Assembly (NCBI GenBank): GCA_003024785.1
Contig: PUQB01000011.1
Coordinates: forward strand, 899,001-963,000
Reading direction: 5' to 3'
Origin: Selaginella tamariscina
Lineage: Eukaryota > Streptophyta > Lycopodiopsida > Selaginellales > Selaginellaceae
DNA length: 64,000 nt
The notes beneath the pieces were generated by a model, which worked only from the letters and a program-made list of their open reading frames with translations, was not told the DNA's origin and ran no database searches. Below, in pieces: positions 33,401 through 47,100 of the stretch. Numbering within the stretch: the first letter of the stretch is position 1; the number at the start of each line of letters is the position of its first letter. The position numbers and the translations under genes were made by a program.

Positions 33401-36400
33401 CCTTTTATCTGTCGTACTCAGGTTGTAAAAGACAGGCATTTCGTCAAGAATCTGTGTCACCAGGCACAACGTGAGAGCAAAGTTTAAATAATGAGGGAAT
33501 GTGCAACACACCATTCCAACAAGTTGGAAGTAGAGCTGCGCTATGTAAAGCTTGTCCTCCAGTTTTTGATACCGCCAGTCAAGCTCGTGCTTGCACGTCA
33601 AGACAACCAAAATGCGCGCTGCCTACAAATGCATACATACACCGCATGAGTAAAGACGGCAAAGAGACATAGGATGGTGGTCACCTTTGATCTTTGTGAC
33701 AAGTCGTCGTGATCCCAAGTCAGGAACAGTTCCTGCATCAGAATCGACGCGAGATAATTCCTGCCAAACACATAATTATGGAAACATCAGAGTTTGACGG
33801 CAAGAAAATCAAAACAGTAACAAAAATAACGAAACCTCTCCGAAGGATCCCTCCCCGGCATTTCAATAAAGAGGTCATGGTCGCAAATTATCTGCAAGAA
33901 CGTGAGCTTGCACTCGTGCAGATTAGATTGGCACACACCCGTGAATTTGTCGAAGTAAAGAGCAATCTAAACAAAATAACGTTTAGTCGGTACCCCAAAT
34001 AGAGTCTCTACCATACCAGTTCAAACACCTGCCGCGGGTCAACCACAGAGAGCAAATCATGACAGAAAAATGCCAGGCTGCTGTTTAACCTCTTAGCCAA
34101 GCTTAAGCCCTTCTTGGACCGGTCATGGACCTCGGTAAGCAAGCAGTCGTACAGATTTGATACACATCGAAAAACTTCTTCAGTCAGCTGCAAAGGTGGT
34201 GCATCCTCGTCTGTAACAAGCCATGCCTACAGCTTCGACTTACAAAGTATATCCAACACGCCTTACCAGCCGGGAGATTTTCTGGGAGCAATCTAGCTTG
34301 CTCCAAGGCCATAGATCTAACAATCAACTCAAAGAACACCCACGCCATAGATAGCACATCATCGTACACGGGACCAACCCGATATCCTTTAGCCTGCGAT
34401 GCTAAAGTGTCAAGGAGACAGTTAAAATCTTAATCGTGCAGCAGACCTTGCTTCTGGCCAAGCCCTCCAGACGTTACATAATCCTGGATAGACAGGGGAT
34501 CGTTGGCCACCAAAATCGTCAAAGGCGTAGTCTATGTACTGCACAAGGTAGCGATTGCGTTCCGCACCGTCCGAAGATTCTTGTTGCACCCTGAAACTTG
34601 AAGCACCCAGTTTAACATCCAAAAACCTTAGAAGTGTCATGCGGATGTACCTTGTGAGAATGTTTACCATGGCACGAAAGGCAGCTACCTGGCAAAATCA
34701 CTCCATTAGCTCTGTCCATCATTGAGGATGTTCAGACTAACCTGCAAAGTTTCCCCGCTATCGCTGATTAAGTGAAGAAGCATATTCATAAGTGGTTGCA
34801 GAAACTGTAACATTGAAGTTGAGTCCACGTTCTTTAAACTATTGATTGACTGGAAATAAAGGACATTGTTGACGAACCCACTACGTCACGTATACACATA
34901 TCACGTACCTCAAGAAGTTCCGAGCCCCAAGGAGCATTTGCTTTCAAAATATGCCTATCAAACTCAGTAAAGAAGTCCCTGATGCGTTCATTTACAGAAT
35001 AAAGCGAGGAGCAAAGCCGCAGCCGCAATCTGAAAACTGCTCTACCATCTTCCACATACTCCAGTTTCTCCTACATTCACATAAAAAGAATTAGAAACTG
35101 TCACAAGCGTGTATTGAGGTTACCTTCACCGCGTCTTGAAGGTAATGCGGGACTAAGTCTTTCAATATAGGAAGGCTGGCATCCGAAAAGCGCATGGTCC
35201 TGTAAGAAGCAGATGCCAATTGATTACAAATGCAGAGGGCCATGTGTCATGTGCAAACTTACTGTGAACGAGGATATAGAGGGAAAACAGCATAACCAAC
35301 GATAGCCTAAATAGAATACGGACAAATAAGCCTCCAGCAAGAATTTATATAGGCATAGTAAGCAACGTCACGTACCGGCTTTGGGGCTTCAAGTTTCATA
35401 TGAAGGTCCACGTGGAAGAACGTGAATAAGATATGATGTTGCGGAGTTAGCACAGCCGGTAATCGGATCTTAAATTCGTCATGATAATATGCCGTTCTAG
35501 AGCCCACGGCAATTTGAGAATAAACCCATTCCTGCATACCAGACTTTGCATCACGAGGATAAACAGCCTACAGCACAGGATTGATTAGAGCCTCCACAAA
35601 GTTCACAAAAGTAATGGATAGTTACCTCCAGCCCAGGTTGCAGAGGATCATTATCGTCATTACGGACCTCCACCTTGACAAAGAGGTTCCTCTTCTTGTT
35701 TAGGTTTACAGATAAAGGATACACATATAAGCAGTGTATCAGCTGCGTGAAGGGCTCGCTCTTGGTAAAGTGCCTAAACTCCAGGGGAAGAAACTGATAA
35801 ATACACCAGATACAACATCAGCTGCAAAAGACAATGCAAACAAAACGTACATCAGCAGGCAATAATCTATTCGTTCTTTCATTCTCCCAAGGACCACTCT
35901 CCGGACTCCTTTCTTCATTTTCACGATTGCCTGGGCTGCTCGATAGTGAAACTGTATCAAGATCAGCACCGTCCACTGCCAGTCGCTCAATTTCAAAGCG
36001 CAATGTAGCTTTAATAGGTTTGTGATTCTTCTTCTTGGGGTCCTTCGGAATGAAGACATGTCAAACAAATGAATGAATCGAGTCAAACACTGACCTGAAG
36101 CCAGTCTTCGTTGTAGCACTCTTTCACACGGTTAATGCCCGGAACATCTATTATCACCGAACGCTTCCCTTCTTTACCAGTCTCTGAACTTGTCTCGGCA
36201 CCAGAAGAAACACCTGCCGTATCAAAGACTGGAACAGAAGCCCATGCCAATGGCTCTTTAAAGGGCATCATACGCGCCCATACTTGCAGCCTTTGCTTTT
36301 CTCTTTCTGTAAGGTGAACCTGGAACGTAGACAATCAAGGATATAAAGTGCAAGCTTCCAAGGTGATGAGGATACTTACGGGTTCTTTGCGAGAGTACAC

Positions 36401-37452
36401 GGATGACTTGACGCCACCTTCTTCTGTTGCATGTTTTTCAAGCTGGATAAGCATACATATGGACGAAGAAGGTGCATCCACTGAAAATATGGCACGCCTT
36501 TGAAGAGACGCAGTTTCCTACAAAGAGATATACAACTTCAACAAACCAGCAGCAATAATTGGGACTATTTTGAAACTTACATCTGAGAACTCCCCTGGAA
36601 GGAATTCAAAGTAGAACTCTTCAGACAATTTCTCACGACGCTCTCGGTGATAAAGACTCAAGCTCCCATAGACTGGCTCTGAGAAAATGTCAAATCTTAG
36701 AACGACAAAGGGCCAGGCAGCGAGAAAGGACCTACCAACAAAGCCGGCATGCAGCTTTAACTGAAGAACCCTGACAGCAACCTTGAAACCACTGCTTAAG
36801 AGAGTTGAGTTAAGACGACGAAATCTTTTGGGAACAAACTTTTAACCTGCAATGAGAATTTGGTGAACCTTGTGCCGACCGCTGACCGATGACACTGGCT
36901 CTCTCAGCTTCCCAGTTGAATGCAGGCTCGTAGGCATGCAAAGGAGAGGGTCCAAGATGCTGAAGTCAGACAATCAGATAAAGAGGGAGGCGGTCAAGTG
37001 GTACGCACCTTCAACTTTTTGCCGTTCAAGAAGCCGTGGTCAGAGCTACTCTCATCGCGATCTGAAGTCCTACCTAGTCGTAGATTGGAGAGGTGCAGCT
37101 CTAGAAAACAAAGTAAAGACGAAAACTAGTAAAACGCTGGAGACAGCATACCGGTTTCCACATCAGTATCAGGCCCTTCGAAAATCTGACTGTGGAATGC
37201 AGGACGAAGAACACTCTCGTAATGCCCGTACTTGGCACTGTCCATGTACCAGTCGGCATTGTACGATTGCAACAGAAGTTTGAGATGTGGCCATTGCTCC
37301 AGATCCCCTTGCAGCTGCGGTAGAGCGGCAGGGCTAGAGTTAAATGCACAAGCAGAAATTGAGTATCATACCAGCGGATCCAAATCCGAGCTAGGAACAG
37401 GAAATGTTCGGCTGGTTCGCTTGAAACGCTGGCCGCTAATCTGACCCATCAT
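30447..37452 (-). CDS. SPK1: SPIKE1, DOCK-family guanine nucleotide exchange factor
   Basis: The sole plant DOCK GEF: it activates ROP/RAC GTPases and, through WAVE/SCAR and ARP2/3, controls actin and cell shape from ER and plasma-membrane sites. The whole gene is present in many exons with short introns, about 1,800 residues. Start MMGQISGQRFKRTSRTFPVP; then GDLEQWPHLKLLLQSYNADW and FEGPDTDVET; YEPAFNWEAERASVIGQR (about 36900); HLTEREKQRLQVWARMMPFK (about 36300). The DHR1 (C2-like) block with HILFTFFHVDLHMKLEAPKP is near 35400, and ARSK|AKGYRVGPVYDDVLSM near 34360-34460. The long helical middle is followed by DHR2 (TVDSAVKYLQLANKLFAQAE; PFIDATYYRVGFYGERFGKF; VFDHFLYDTPFTKNGKSQGG). The end is LSHYIPAILSEL. 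One base is missing at the CCC of 34463-34465. The start is the first of two adjacent ATGs. Confidence 0.96.
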
Positions 37453-37852
37453 CTGCAGCGGCATTGCATTGTTCCATTGGCATTCTTCAGCCATTAGTCG
37501 TGTTAAGGAAGGCAGACATGCTTGCTTGGAAACCACTGAAAACCTACTGCCTTACTCAATCATACCCTACAATCAACGCCCTCGTGTTGCTTTTTCGTTA
37601 CCTAACAGCTTTCCGGGAGCTCAACTCGCCCTATCTAGGAAGTAGCTGCTGCGACAGAATATTCCCCAGCAACGGGCGCTAAACCCCGTGGTTAATAAAA
37701 CAGCATCTTTTCGCTTAAATGGCATTGGCATGGTCGCTCGAAAGGGACAGAGCACTAGGAGCCAGCCTCATAGTCGTTCTTGGTGGCTGCTCTCTCTCAC
37801 CAACTACTTAAAAAAAAAAAGAGTCTCCATTGCACTCATTCTTTCTTATGCA
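37453..37852. other. Divergent intergenic region, SPK1 and beta-galactosidase
   Basis: 400 bp lie between the two start codons. An open frame continues upstream of the beta-galactosidase ATG, but its N-terminus looks unlike a coding sequence and would bury the signal peptide. It contains an A10 tract (37811-37820). No clear TATA box or telo-box is seen. Confidence 0.45.
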
Positions 37853-40800
37853 ATGCTGCCCATTTGGTTGTTCCTCTTGGCAATAGTGGTGTCTCCGGTT
37901 CAATCTGACACCGTCAGCTACGACCACAGGAGCCTCATTATCAACGGCCAGCGCAGGATGCTCATCTCCGGGTCCATCCACTATCCCCGAGCTGCAGCAG
38001 AGGTTAAATTAAAAGCATTGCGAATCCCGATTTTCTGAGTTTGCGGCTGCTGCAGATGTGGACCAATCTCATCGCAAGTGCAAAAGCTGGTGGAATTGAC
38101 GTGATTGAGACGTACGTTTTCTGGGACGGGCATGAACCAACTAAAGGAACCGTAAGTTGTTGAGCGTGTGTCAATTGTTTCATGTGGTTGTTGCAGTATA
38201 ACTTTGAAGACAGATACAATCTGGTAGGCTTTGTCAAATTGGTTCAACAGGCGGGTCTTTATGTCAATCTTCGGATTGGGCCTTACGTGTGTGCGGAGTG
38301 GAACCTCGGTAACGCAACCTTGTGTATCATTTAATACATACGCGAATTATGTTATGCATACAGCGGCTTTCCTGTTTGGCTCAAGGACATTCCAGGCATC
38401 CAGTTCAGGACAAACAACAGTCCTTTCAAGGTATCCAACAAATATTTTGCTGTCCTCTCATGGTTGTGACTAAGTTGGCACCTGCAGGACGAAATGCAAG
38501 CCTTTGTGGTAAAGATCGTCGACATGATGAAGAGTGAGAAGCTTTTTGCACCCCAGGGGGGACCTATCATTCTTGCTCAGGTAGTACGGGTCACACGTTT
38601 TAACAACTTATGTTTTGGCCTGTCAACTTCAGATTGAGAATGAGTATGGAAATATTGATTCAGCATATGGAGCAGCAGGAAAACAGTACATGCTTTGGGC
38701 TGCAAACATGGCCCAAAGCTTGAACACTGGTGTCCCTTGGATTATGTGCCAGCAGTCCGACGCACCCGATTTCATCGTAAGCATGTCTTTCGGGTTTGTC
38801 TCCGGCTTAAAGACTCGTTATCATGTTGCCAGATCAATACTTGCAATGGCTTCTATTGCGATGCATGGGCTCCGAACAACAAGAGCAAACCCAAAATGTG
38901 GACTGAAAACTGGAGCGGTTGGTGAGCCTCTCTCTCTATATTTTTGGGCGAAGCTGCTAGGCTCACATCCATCCATCTATCTGGGTGTAGGTTCCGGAGA
39001 TGGGGGGAGCCCACTCCACACAGGCCGACAGAAGATGTTGCTTTTGCTGTTGCTCGCTTCTTCCAGCGGGGCGGAAGCTTTCAAAACTACTACATGGTTA
39101 GTACGTCCGTCTTGGACCAGTTCCAAACTTCACCCTCACGGCCTCTTGTATTTAGTACTTTGGCGGCACCAACTTTGGACGAACGTCCGGGGGCCCATAC
39201 ATCACAACTAGTTACGATTACGATGCACCCATAGATGAATTCGGTACCGGTTTTACTAGTGTCTTTAATATCATCAGCAGTTGATGGCTGTTCTCCAGGG
39301 GTGATACGCCAGCCAAAATGGGGACATTTGAAGGATTTGCATGGAGCTCTAAAACTGTGTGAGTCAGCCATTGTATCAAACGATGCCACCTACATTTCTC
39401 TTGGTCAGAATCAAGGTAAGGAGCAAGACAGCTGCTCCTTTTTAACTTAGTGACCATATAACGCAGGCTCACGTATACGGGAGCACGGATTCAGGGACTT
39501 GTGCAGCATTTATTGCAAACATCGATCCCAGCTCCGCTAGCACAGTCAAGTTTAATGGGCAATCTTACACTTTGCCAGCCTGGTCAGTTAGCATTCTGCC
39601 TGACTGCAAGAGAGTCATCTACAACACCGCAAAGGTTAGCCTGCTGTCCAGTCTAATGCTGTGTAAACATGCTTACTCTCCAAAACATTTTCCAAAGGTT
39701 AATTCCCAAACAGCCACGGCAGTGCTTGCCGCGAAACCAACGTCTGGCTTGGTTTGGGAATCTTATACTGAGCCAGTTGGAGTGTGGGACGGCATTGGTT
39801 TCACATCATCAACATTGTTGGAGCAAATAAGCACAACCAAGGACACCACCGATTACCTATGGTACTCCACCAGGTGTGTGACAACGAAACTTTCTAGTTT
39901 CCCCCGATATGTAACCCTTCTAGCCTGCCTACCTACCTACAGCGTGGATCTCCCTCAAGAAGATTCAGACGCTGTTCTTGCCATCCAAAGCATGAGAGAC
40001 GTGGTGCATGCCTTTGTCAACGGACAGTTTGCAGGTATGGAGTAAAGGCTCCATCCTTCCATGCTTATTTTCGTTTCCGGACAGGTACTGCAACCACAAA
40101 TGGCAATACCTTGTATAAACCAGCGGAAGTTCCCCTTAAACTTAACGTGGGTCATAATTCTTTGGCAATTCTTTGTGCGACTGTTGGACTACAGGTATTC
40201 TGACAAGTTTCACTGACCACCTCTCTATATTTCTTTTGTAGAATTACGGGGCATATATTGAAACTTGGGGTGCCGGCATCAATGGCTCGATTGTATTGAA
40301 GGGTCTTCCATCGGGACAAATTGACTTGACGTCCAAAGAATGGACCTACCAGGTTCACTCTTACCGACTTATCCTTTGTCTTTTTAAAGCATGCATCTTA
40401 TAGGTGGGGCTTAAAGGAGAAAGCCTGGCTTTGTTCAATGAGAGAGGAGCCCAGAATATTCGCTGGTCCTCAACAGCCCCTGAAAATCAACCCCTCATGT
40501 GGTACAAGGTAAACTTGTCAACATTGGTTTCTGCTAGTCTTTTCCACAACTGCATGTATGGCTGGTAGGCTCGTTTCGATGCCCCTGCTGGGAATGAGCC
40601 AGTGGCATTACACCTGGGGAGTATGGGAAAGGGCCAGGCCTGGGTCAATGGCCGACATATAGGACGTTTCTGGCCGTCCTTCTATGTGTCTCAATCCGGA
40701 TGTTCTCAAAGCTGTGATTACCGTGGCAGTTACTCTACTTCAAAATGTACAACCGGATGTGGCCAACTTTCTCAGCAATGGTACAGAAAGTATATGCTAG

Positions 40801-41328
40801 CGATAATGCTCCTTGTCTCAGTTTGGGAGTTGGTTGTTTAGGTACCATGTTCCTCGTAGCTGGATGAAGAGCAGCGGAAATTTGCTGGTGCTGTTTGAAG
40901 AATCGGGTGGCAAACCGTCGCAAGTGTCAATAGTGACCAGGTCCACCGACACCCTCTGTGCCCATGTCTGGGAGACGCATCCCCATCACATTGACCAGTG
41001 GAATCGCAGAGGCGTAGAGCCAGAGGTGAGACTCGAGTGCCCACAAAGCAAAACGATTTCATCGGTCAAGTTTGCTAGCTATGGCACTCCTCAAGGTACG
41101 TGTGGATCGTTTAAAGCAGGGACTTGTCATGCTACTGGCTCAGAATCCACTGTAGACAAGGTAGGGTTATTGTGCATGTGCCAATGACTACGTGTGATGT
41201 TTATTCCTTTGTAACAGGCATGCATGGGTCTTGCCAAATGTTCTATAGCAGTTACACACAAGCGCTTCAAAAATGATCCATGCCCAGGAATGACTAAGAG
41301 TTTAGCGGTGCAAGTAACTTGTCACTGA
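37853..41328 (+). CDS. Beta-galactosidase, GH35, with C-terminal SUEL lectin domain
   Basis: Secreted exo-galactosidase trimming cell-wall galactans and arabinogalactans. The ATG at 37853 ([20 protein letters not shown]) encodes a good signal peptide. Order: [76 protein letters not shown] (acid/base Glu); WTENWSGWF (nucleophile Glu); [28 protein letters not shown]; the beta-sandwich [29 protein letters not shown]; and a Cys-rich SUEL/galactose-binding lectin domain, [20 protein letters not shown], ending [18 protein letters not shown] to VQVTCH-stop. About 17 short introns. It corresponds to the larger plant BGALs that keep the lectin tail. No slip was noticed. Confidence 0.95.
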
Positions 41329-42690
41329 CAGCTTCCACTTTATATATATATGTAATTAGCGACCATGACAATGCCAATAAGTTTTTGGCTGCTTCCTGCC
41401 AAGGACGCCTCCCATCTCTATTAAGGTTAGAACAACTTGCTTCATGTCTGGCCGTGCTCTTGCGTGCAAACTCGTGCAAGCACGGCCCGGCTAGCTTATT
41501 AGTTTTATTTATTTCTAGATACTTCATAGAATATTTTTAATTATATAAACTCTCTTAAACTGTAGTTAAAAATTATTTTACTGGATTAGAATAGTTCATA
41601 TTAAAATATTCGAAAAAATTACTATAATAGAGAAAATTTCCACAATTAATGAAAAATTATATTAACAATTTTCAGGAAATTCAAGCATTTGCTGAATGGT
41701 GATGGTCTTAAAGTTTGGAGTTTCTGCTCACGTTGAAATCAAATAATTTCGTATTATATATTTCATTTGTGTTGGAACTAAACCCTAAATCTTGTGGGTT
41801 GTGTGAGGAGACAAGTTTGGCTTTCAGATATACGCGACCAACCGTATCAACTTGTGCACTTATGAATTTAAATTAGTTATTGTCATAAGCCATGAACATT
41901 ACGTGTGTTCCCGTGTTTAAATTTTTTGGAATACCATGTTTTTACCTTATGAATGTCAAAAGTTATATTTCACAATTCATCAGCGAAATTCACTATGAAC
42001 CACCGTATCTTTTTAAACTTTGCCTAGTGAATTTGACTTGACCTCAAACTCAAACTTGTGAACTTAAAATGCATCCAACCTCTTAAATCTTATACTCATA
42101 TAGTGTGGTTACAAGTTCATTGTCTTCCTTCTGCAAGATTTATGTAATGCTTCCTTGATTTGATCACACTGATCCATAACCACATACAAAATTCACCAGA
42201 CATCCTTTGGGTGGAGAGAGATGTATTGCCATAAATTTGTACCACTGGAAGCTCATTCTAAAAATTATATAACAAACTAGCGAGATTGTTAATTTATCAT
42301 TTATTTTATTAAGAATTAACGTTTTTCTCTGGGGCAGTTGTTGAGGGTCAATTATGTCCATTATTTATGTTTATATTTATTGTGTCCACTATTGGCTTAC
42401 CATTAATGTAATATGTCTCCTTAGTAGATCGTGTGGGTTTCAACATCATAAAGTTATTCTTTATTGGCCACAACCAACAGTTACTCCCAATCCTAATAAT
42501 GTTATAGGAAATTGTGATGTATTATTCATTATCAAACTCAAAAATGTGCTTTTTATATATGGTAATATGAAAAATACCAGTTTATCAATGTCTTTATTCA
42601 TTTGAATTAAATAGTTACATGGTATTTGTCAATATAATTCATTTTTATTTATTTTAAAAAACATGTGAAGAAATTTCTTAACGATTTGTT
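41329..42690. other. AT-rich, gene-free stretch
   Basis: It follows the beta-galactosidase stop. Its first part may be 3' UTR. No motif-bearing frame or strong repeat is visible, and the composition resembles other decayed repeat sequence in the window. Confidence 0.5.
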
Positions 42691-42699
42691 CGACTCTTG

Positions 42700-44090
42700 G
42701 CCTATCAAAAAATATACAAATTTAACACAAGAGAAAATTCTCCTTTGTATGGTGTATCTTTTGTTCAAACACCCACAAGGGATCACCAACTTGAACATTC
42801 AGAACAATCAAAAATATACAAATTTAACAAGAGAAAATTCTCCCTTTGTATGGTGTATACCTCTTTTGCTCAGACACCCACAAGGATCACCCCCACTAAC
42901 ACCAACTTAAACATATCATTTTCTCTGAATGAGTATTGATAGTACTTAGCATCTCTTTTGCTCAAACACCCACAAGGATCACCCCCACTAACACCAACTT
43001 GAACATATCATTTGCTCTGAATGAGTATTGATAGTACTTAGCATCTCTTTTGCTCAAACACCCACAAGGATCACCCCACTAACACCAACTTGAACATATC
43101 ATTTGCTCTGAATGAGTATTGATAATACTTAACATAGAAAGAACCATTCCAACTTTATTATTTAATTGCATAGAGAATAACTAATTAATAAGTGGGTTTA
43201 AAATAAACTTGCACCATCAATGGCTCAGCCTCATTGCTATGAAGACCACCATTTAGAACAGTAAACCTCAACATATCATTTGCTCTGAATGAGTATTGAT
43301 AGTACTTAGCATAGAAAAGAACCATTCCAACTTTATTATTTTATTGCATAGAGAATAACTAATTAATAAGTGGGTTTAGAACAATAAATTTGCTATGAAT
43401 GAGTATTGATAGTACTTAGCATAGAAAGAACCATTCCAACTTTATTATTTAATTACATAGAGAATAACTAATTAATAAGTGGGTTTAGAACAATAAACTT
43501 GCACCTCAATGAGTATTGATAGTACTTAGCATAGAAAGAACCATTCCAACTTTATTATTTAATTGCATAGAGAATCATTGATAGTACTTAGCATAGAAAG
43601 AACCATTCCAACTTTATTTAATTGCATAGAGAATCATTGATAGTACTTAGCATAGAAAGAACCATTCCATCTTTATTATTTAATTGCATAGAGAATAACT
43701 AATTAATAGGTGGGTTTAGAACAATAAACTTGCACCATCAATGGCTCACCTCATTGCTATGAAGACCACCATTTAGAACATAAACCTCACCATTTAGAAC
43801 AGTAAACCTCACCATTTAGAATTATATTGCTATAGAGAATAACTAATTAGAGGTTAGAACAATAAACTTCACCATCAATGGCTCAGCCTCATTGCTATGA
43901 AGACCACCATTTAGAACAGTAAACCTCACATTTAGAACATAAACCTCACCATTTAGAATTAATATTGCTATTTACTATGAAGACCACCATTTAGAATAGT
44001 AAACCTCACCATTTAGAATTAATATTGCTATTTACTATGAAGACCACCATTTAGTATAGTAAACCTCACTATTTAAAAGATATTAATTCG
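42700..44090. repeat. Composite minisatellite block with three kinds of unit
   Basis: Unit A has a 91-bp period (copies begin at 42950 and 43041, with earlier diverged ones) and contains ACACCCACAAGGATCACCCC and CTCTGAATGAGTATTGATAG. Unit B (about 43130-43720) repeats AGAAAGAACCATTCCAACTT plus TTGCATAGAGAATAACTAAT in whole and truncated forms. Unit C (about 43760-44075) repeats CACCATTTAGAACAGTAAAC and GCTATGAAGACCACC. Units interleave, with GAGTATTGATAGTACTTAGC linking A and B. Short frames here are repeat artefacts. Confidence 0.8.
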
Positions 44091-44139
44091 TGTTACTTTT
44101 TACCTTCCATAGGACTTGAACACGAGACCTTTCTGCTAA

Positions 44140-47100
44140 CACATATATATGTTAGCCAACTTGTCCGTATGATCTGAATGTTGAATTACACCATCAATAG
44201 CAAGGCGTATATTCATACGCATGTTCTAGACCAGTTGTGGACCACACATTCCAGACCAGTTATGGACCACACAATCGTCAGAACTTCAGATATAAACAAG
44301 GCTCCAGTTCCAGGTTTCTCAGAATCATTCAACACCAGTCTTCGGCATTGTGTTTCATTTTGTATTCTTCTCTTTTGAATATAATCTCCTCCTTTCAACT
44401 CAAAGGTTTCGCCCTTGTTCTAAAGGTTTCGCCCTTTGCACATGGTCGTGACAGTTTGAATAATTCTAAGGTAATGACAAGCTCTTGCTCCTACTTGTCA
44501 TCGATCCCATTTTCTTTCTTTTTTTTTTTTATTTTCTTCTTCGACTCATCATGTCCAAGCATGCTCTTCATGAGCAAATTGCTGCCCTCAGTAGCAGCTC
44601 GAACAATTACACCTGGAGAATGATCAGCTCTGACAGCATTTGAATTTTTCAGAGCCGAAGATCAGCATGCTCGAAAAGTTCAATGATACCCAATCGAAGT
44701 TCCAAGGTGCTATAGCACAGAACCTATTAAGGTCAGATTGATCAGCTCGCTGCTTCCGGTTCTGCTCTTTCATGGTTCTCAACTTTGCTGGAGAACAATG
44801 ATCCGATCCTTGGGAATTTTGAGGAGTTTGTGGAACGGTTTACGGTGATGTTCAGTGATGTGGATTGTGAGAGTGCTGCCATCACCAAACTCTGCCAACT
44901 TTACCAAGAGGGTATGTTAGTAGCAGAGTGTGTGTTGAAGTTCCAACTCCTTGCTTGTGATGTCACCTGGGGAGATCGTGCTCTCAAGGAGGTTTTTCGG
45001 TCGGGGTTGCAGGACGAGATCAAAGACATGTTGCTGAATTTTGCTATTCCTGAAACCCTCACTAGCATGATAGAGTTGGCAATCCGTTGTGACAACCGGT
45101 TGATCGAGCAGAAACAAGAATGTCGGCATTCTTTTTTCTTCCCGGTGCCGTCTTCTTCCATTTCTCCAGTCCCTGCTTCTTCATCTGCTGATCCATCATC
45201 TTCCTCAGTAAAACCATCCCCGATGGAATTAGGGCGACCACATCGAGGCAAGCTTTTGCCAACCGAACACCAGAATCAGATTCAGTACAAGCTTTGTCTG
45301 TACTGTGGGGACCCGTACCACAAGCTAGAGAATTGTCATTGACGTCCAAAGCAAGCTCGTGAAGTGGCCTTGTTGTGCTGCTGAGAAATAAGAAGATCCA
45401 GCCCGAATAGGAGCCATTCGACTGGATTGCTGTGGAACAACTCATGTTCCTCAAGGCTCTTCATTCAAAACATCTTCCCTTCCTCATCTTGGATCCATTC
45501 CATCCATGAAGGTGTGCAAGCCGTTCCATGTTCCGGTGCAGCTTAAGACGCCAGAGGTAGAGTTCTCTGGTAAAGCTTTGGTGGATAACGGAGCAAACGC
45601 AAATTTCATCAACAAGAATTTTGCTGTCAAGCACGGGATTCGTCTACATCTTTTAAAGACTCCTGGTTCTATACGAGTCGTTGATGGACGAGATATCAAA
45701 TCTGGAGCGGTAATAAATGACACAGAGTTTGTTGAGGTCGTTGTTTACGGTGCTGTGTGCAACATCTCCTTCAGTGTTGTTTTCCAGCTGTTTCAACTTC
45801 GACCACACTCCTTGATTCCGATCATGTTCCAGTTCCTCCTTTGCTTCAAGTCTCGCATATCACCTTAAAGCAGTTCAAGAAAGATGGCCGACATGACCCA
45901 GCGTCTATGTTTGCGATCACAATTTATCCCTGCTCTACTAAGGATATTTCTGTTTTTGTTCCTCCTGCCTTACCAAAGCAGTATGTTGATTTCGCAGACG
46001 TCTTCGATAAAAAGAAAGCTTCTGCCTTGCCACCGCACCGTGAGTACGATTGTCCTATCGATCTCGTTGAGGGTAAGCAGCCGTCCTCCGTCCCATCTAC
46101 GGTCTCTCACCGACAAAGTTTGAGGAAATACATTGAGGAGAATTTTGGCACCGGATTTATTTGTCATTCGCGATCATCAGCTGGTGCCCCAGTATTCTTT
46201 GTTTCCAAGAAGGATGGAAGTCTCCGGCTCGTGGTGGACTACCAGGATCTAAATAAGGTCACCATTCCAAACAAGTATCCTCTCCCACTCGTATCTGACA
46301 TGCTCGAGCATCTTTCTGGTGCTCGGTATTTCACAAAGATCGATTTAAGAGGACTGTACAATCTCATCCAAATTTGAGAAGGGGACAAGTGAAAAACAAC
46401 ATTTCGTACACGCTACAAACATTTCAAGTACGTAGTAATGTCGTTTGGCTTAACAAATGCACATGCTGTTTTCCAACACATGGTTAATGATATTTTCCAA
46501 AACTTCTTGGATTTATTTGTCATCATGTACCTAAACGACATCCTGATATTTTCCAAGACTTGAGAAGAACACGAACGGCATGTATGGTTAGTCTTGGAGA
46601 AGCTTTGGAAGCACCACATGTTTGCCAAGTTGGAGAAGTGCTCTTTCAATCAGCAGTCTGTCGAGTTCTTGGGGTACATCGTTTCAGCTAAAGGTGTTCA
46701 CATAGATCCTGCAAAAGTCCGGACTGTATTGGAGTGGGAGAGATCATTAAATGTTCGTGACGTTCGATGTTTTCTCGGGTTAGCGAACTTTTATTGACGT
46801 TTCATTTGGGATTTCTCCAAGATTGCATTGCCATTGACGAAGTTGACTAGCAAGGATGTTCCATTTGTTTGGTCCTTTGAGGTTGAGGAGGCGTTCGAGT
46901 TCCTAAAGAAGGCATTCACCTCGGCACCTGTTCTTATCCATTCTGACCCTGCGAAGCCATATTTCATAGAAGCTGATGCCTTGACTTCGCTATTGGTGGA
47001 GTGTTTTTCTAGGAAAGTCAGATCATCTTCTCCATCCCATTGCTTTCCATTCCCGCAAGTTCACTACACCTGAGATCAACTAAGATGTCTACAATAAGGA

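Noticed and set aside
37688-37852. Upstream extension of the beta-galactosidase frame
   Set aside because: It would place about 55 basic residues before a perfect signal peptide; the ATG at 37853 fits the secreted family.
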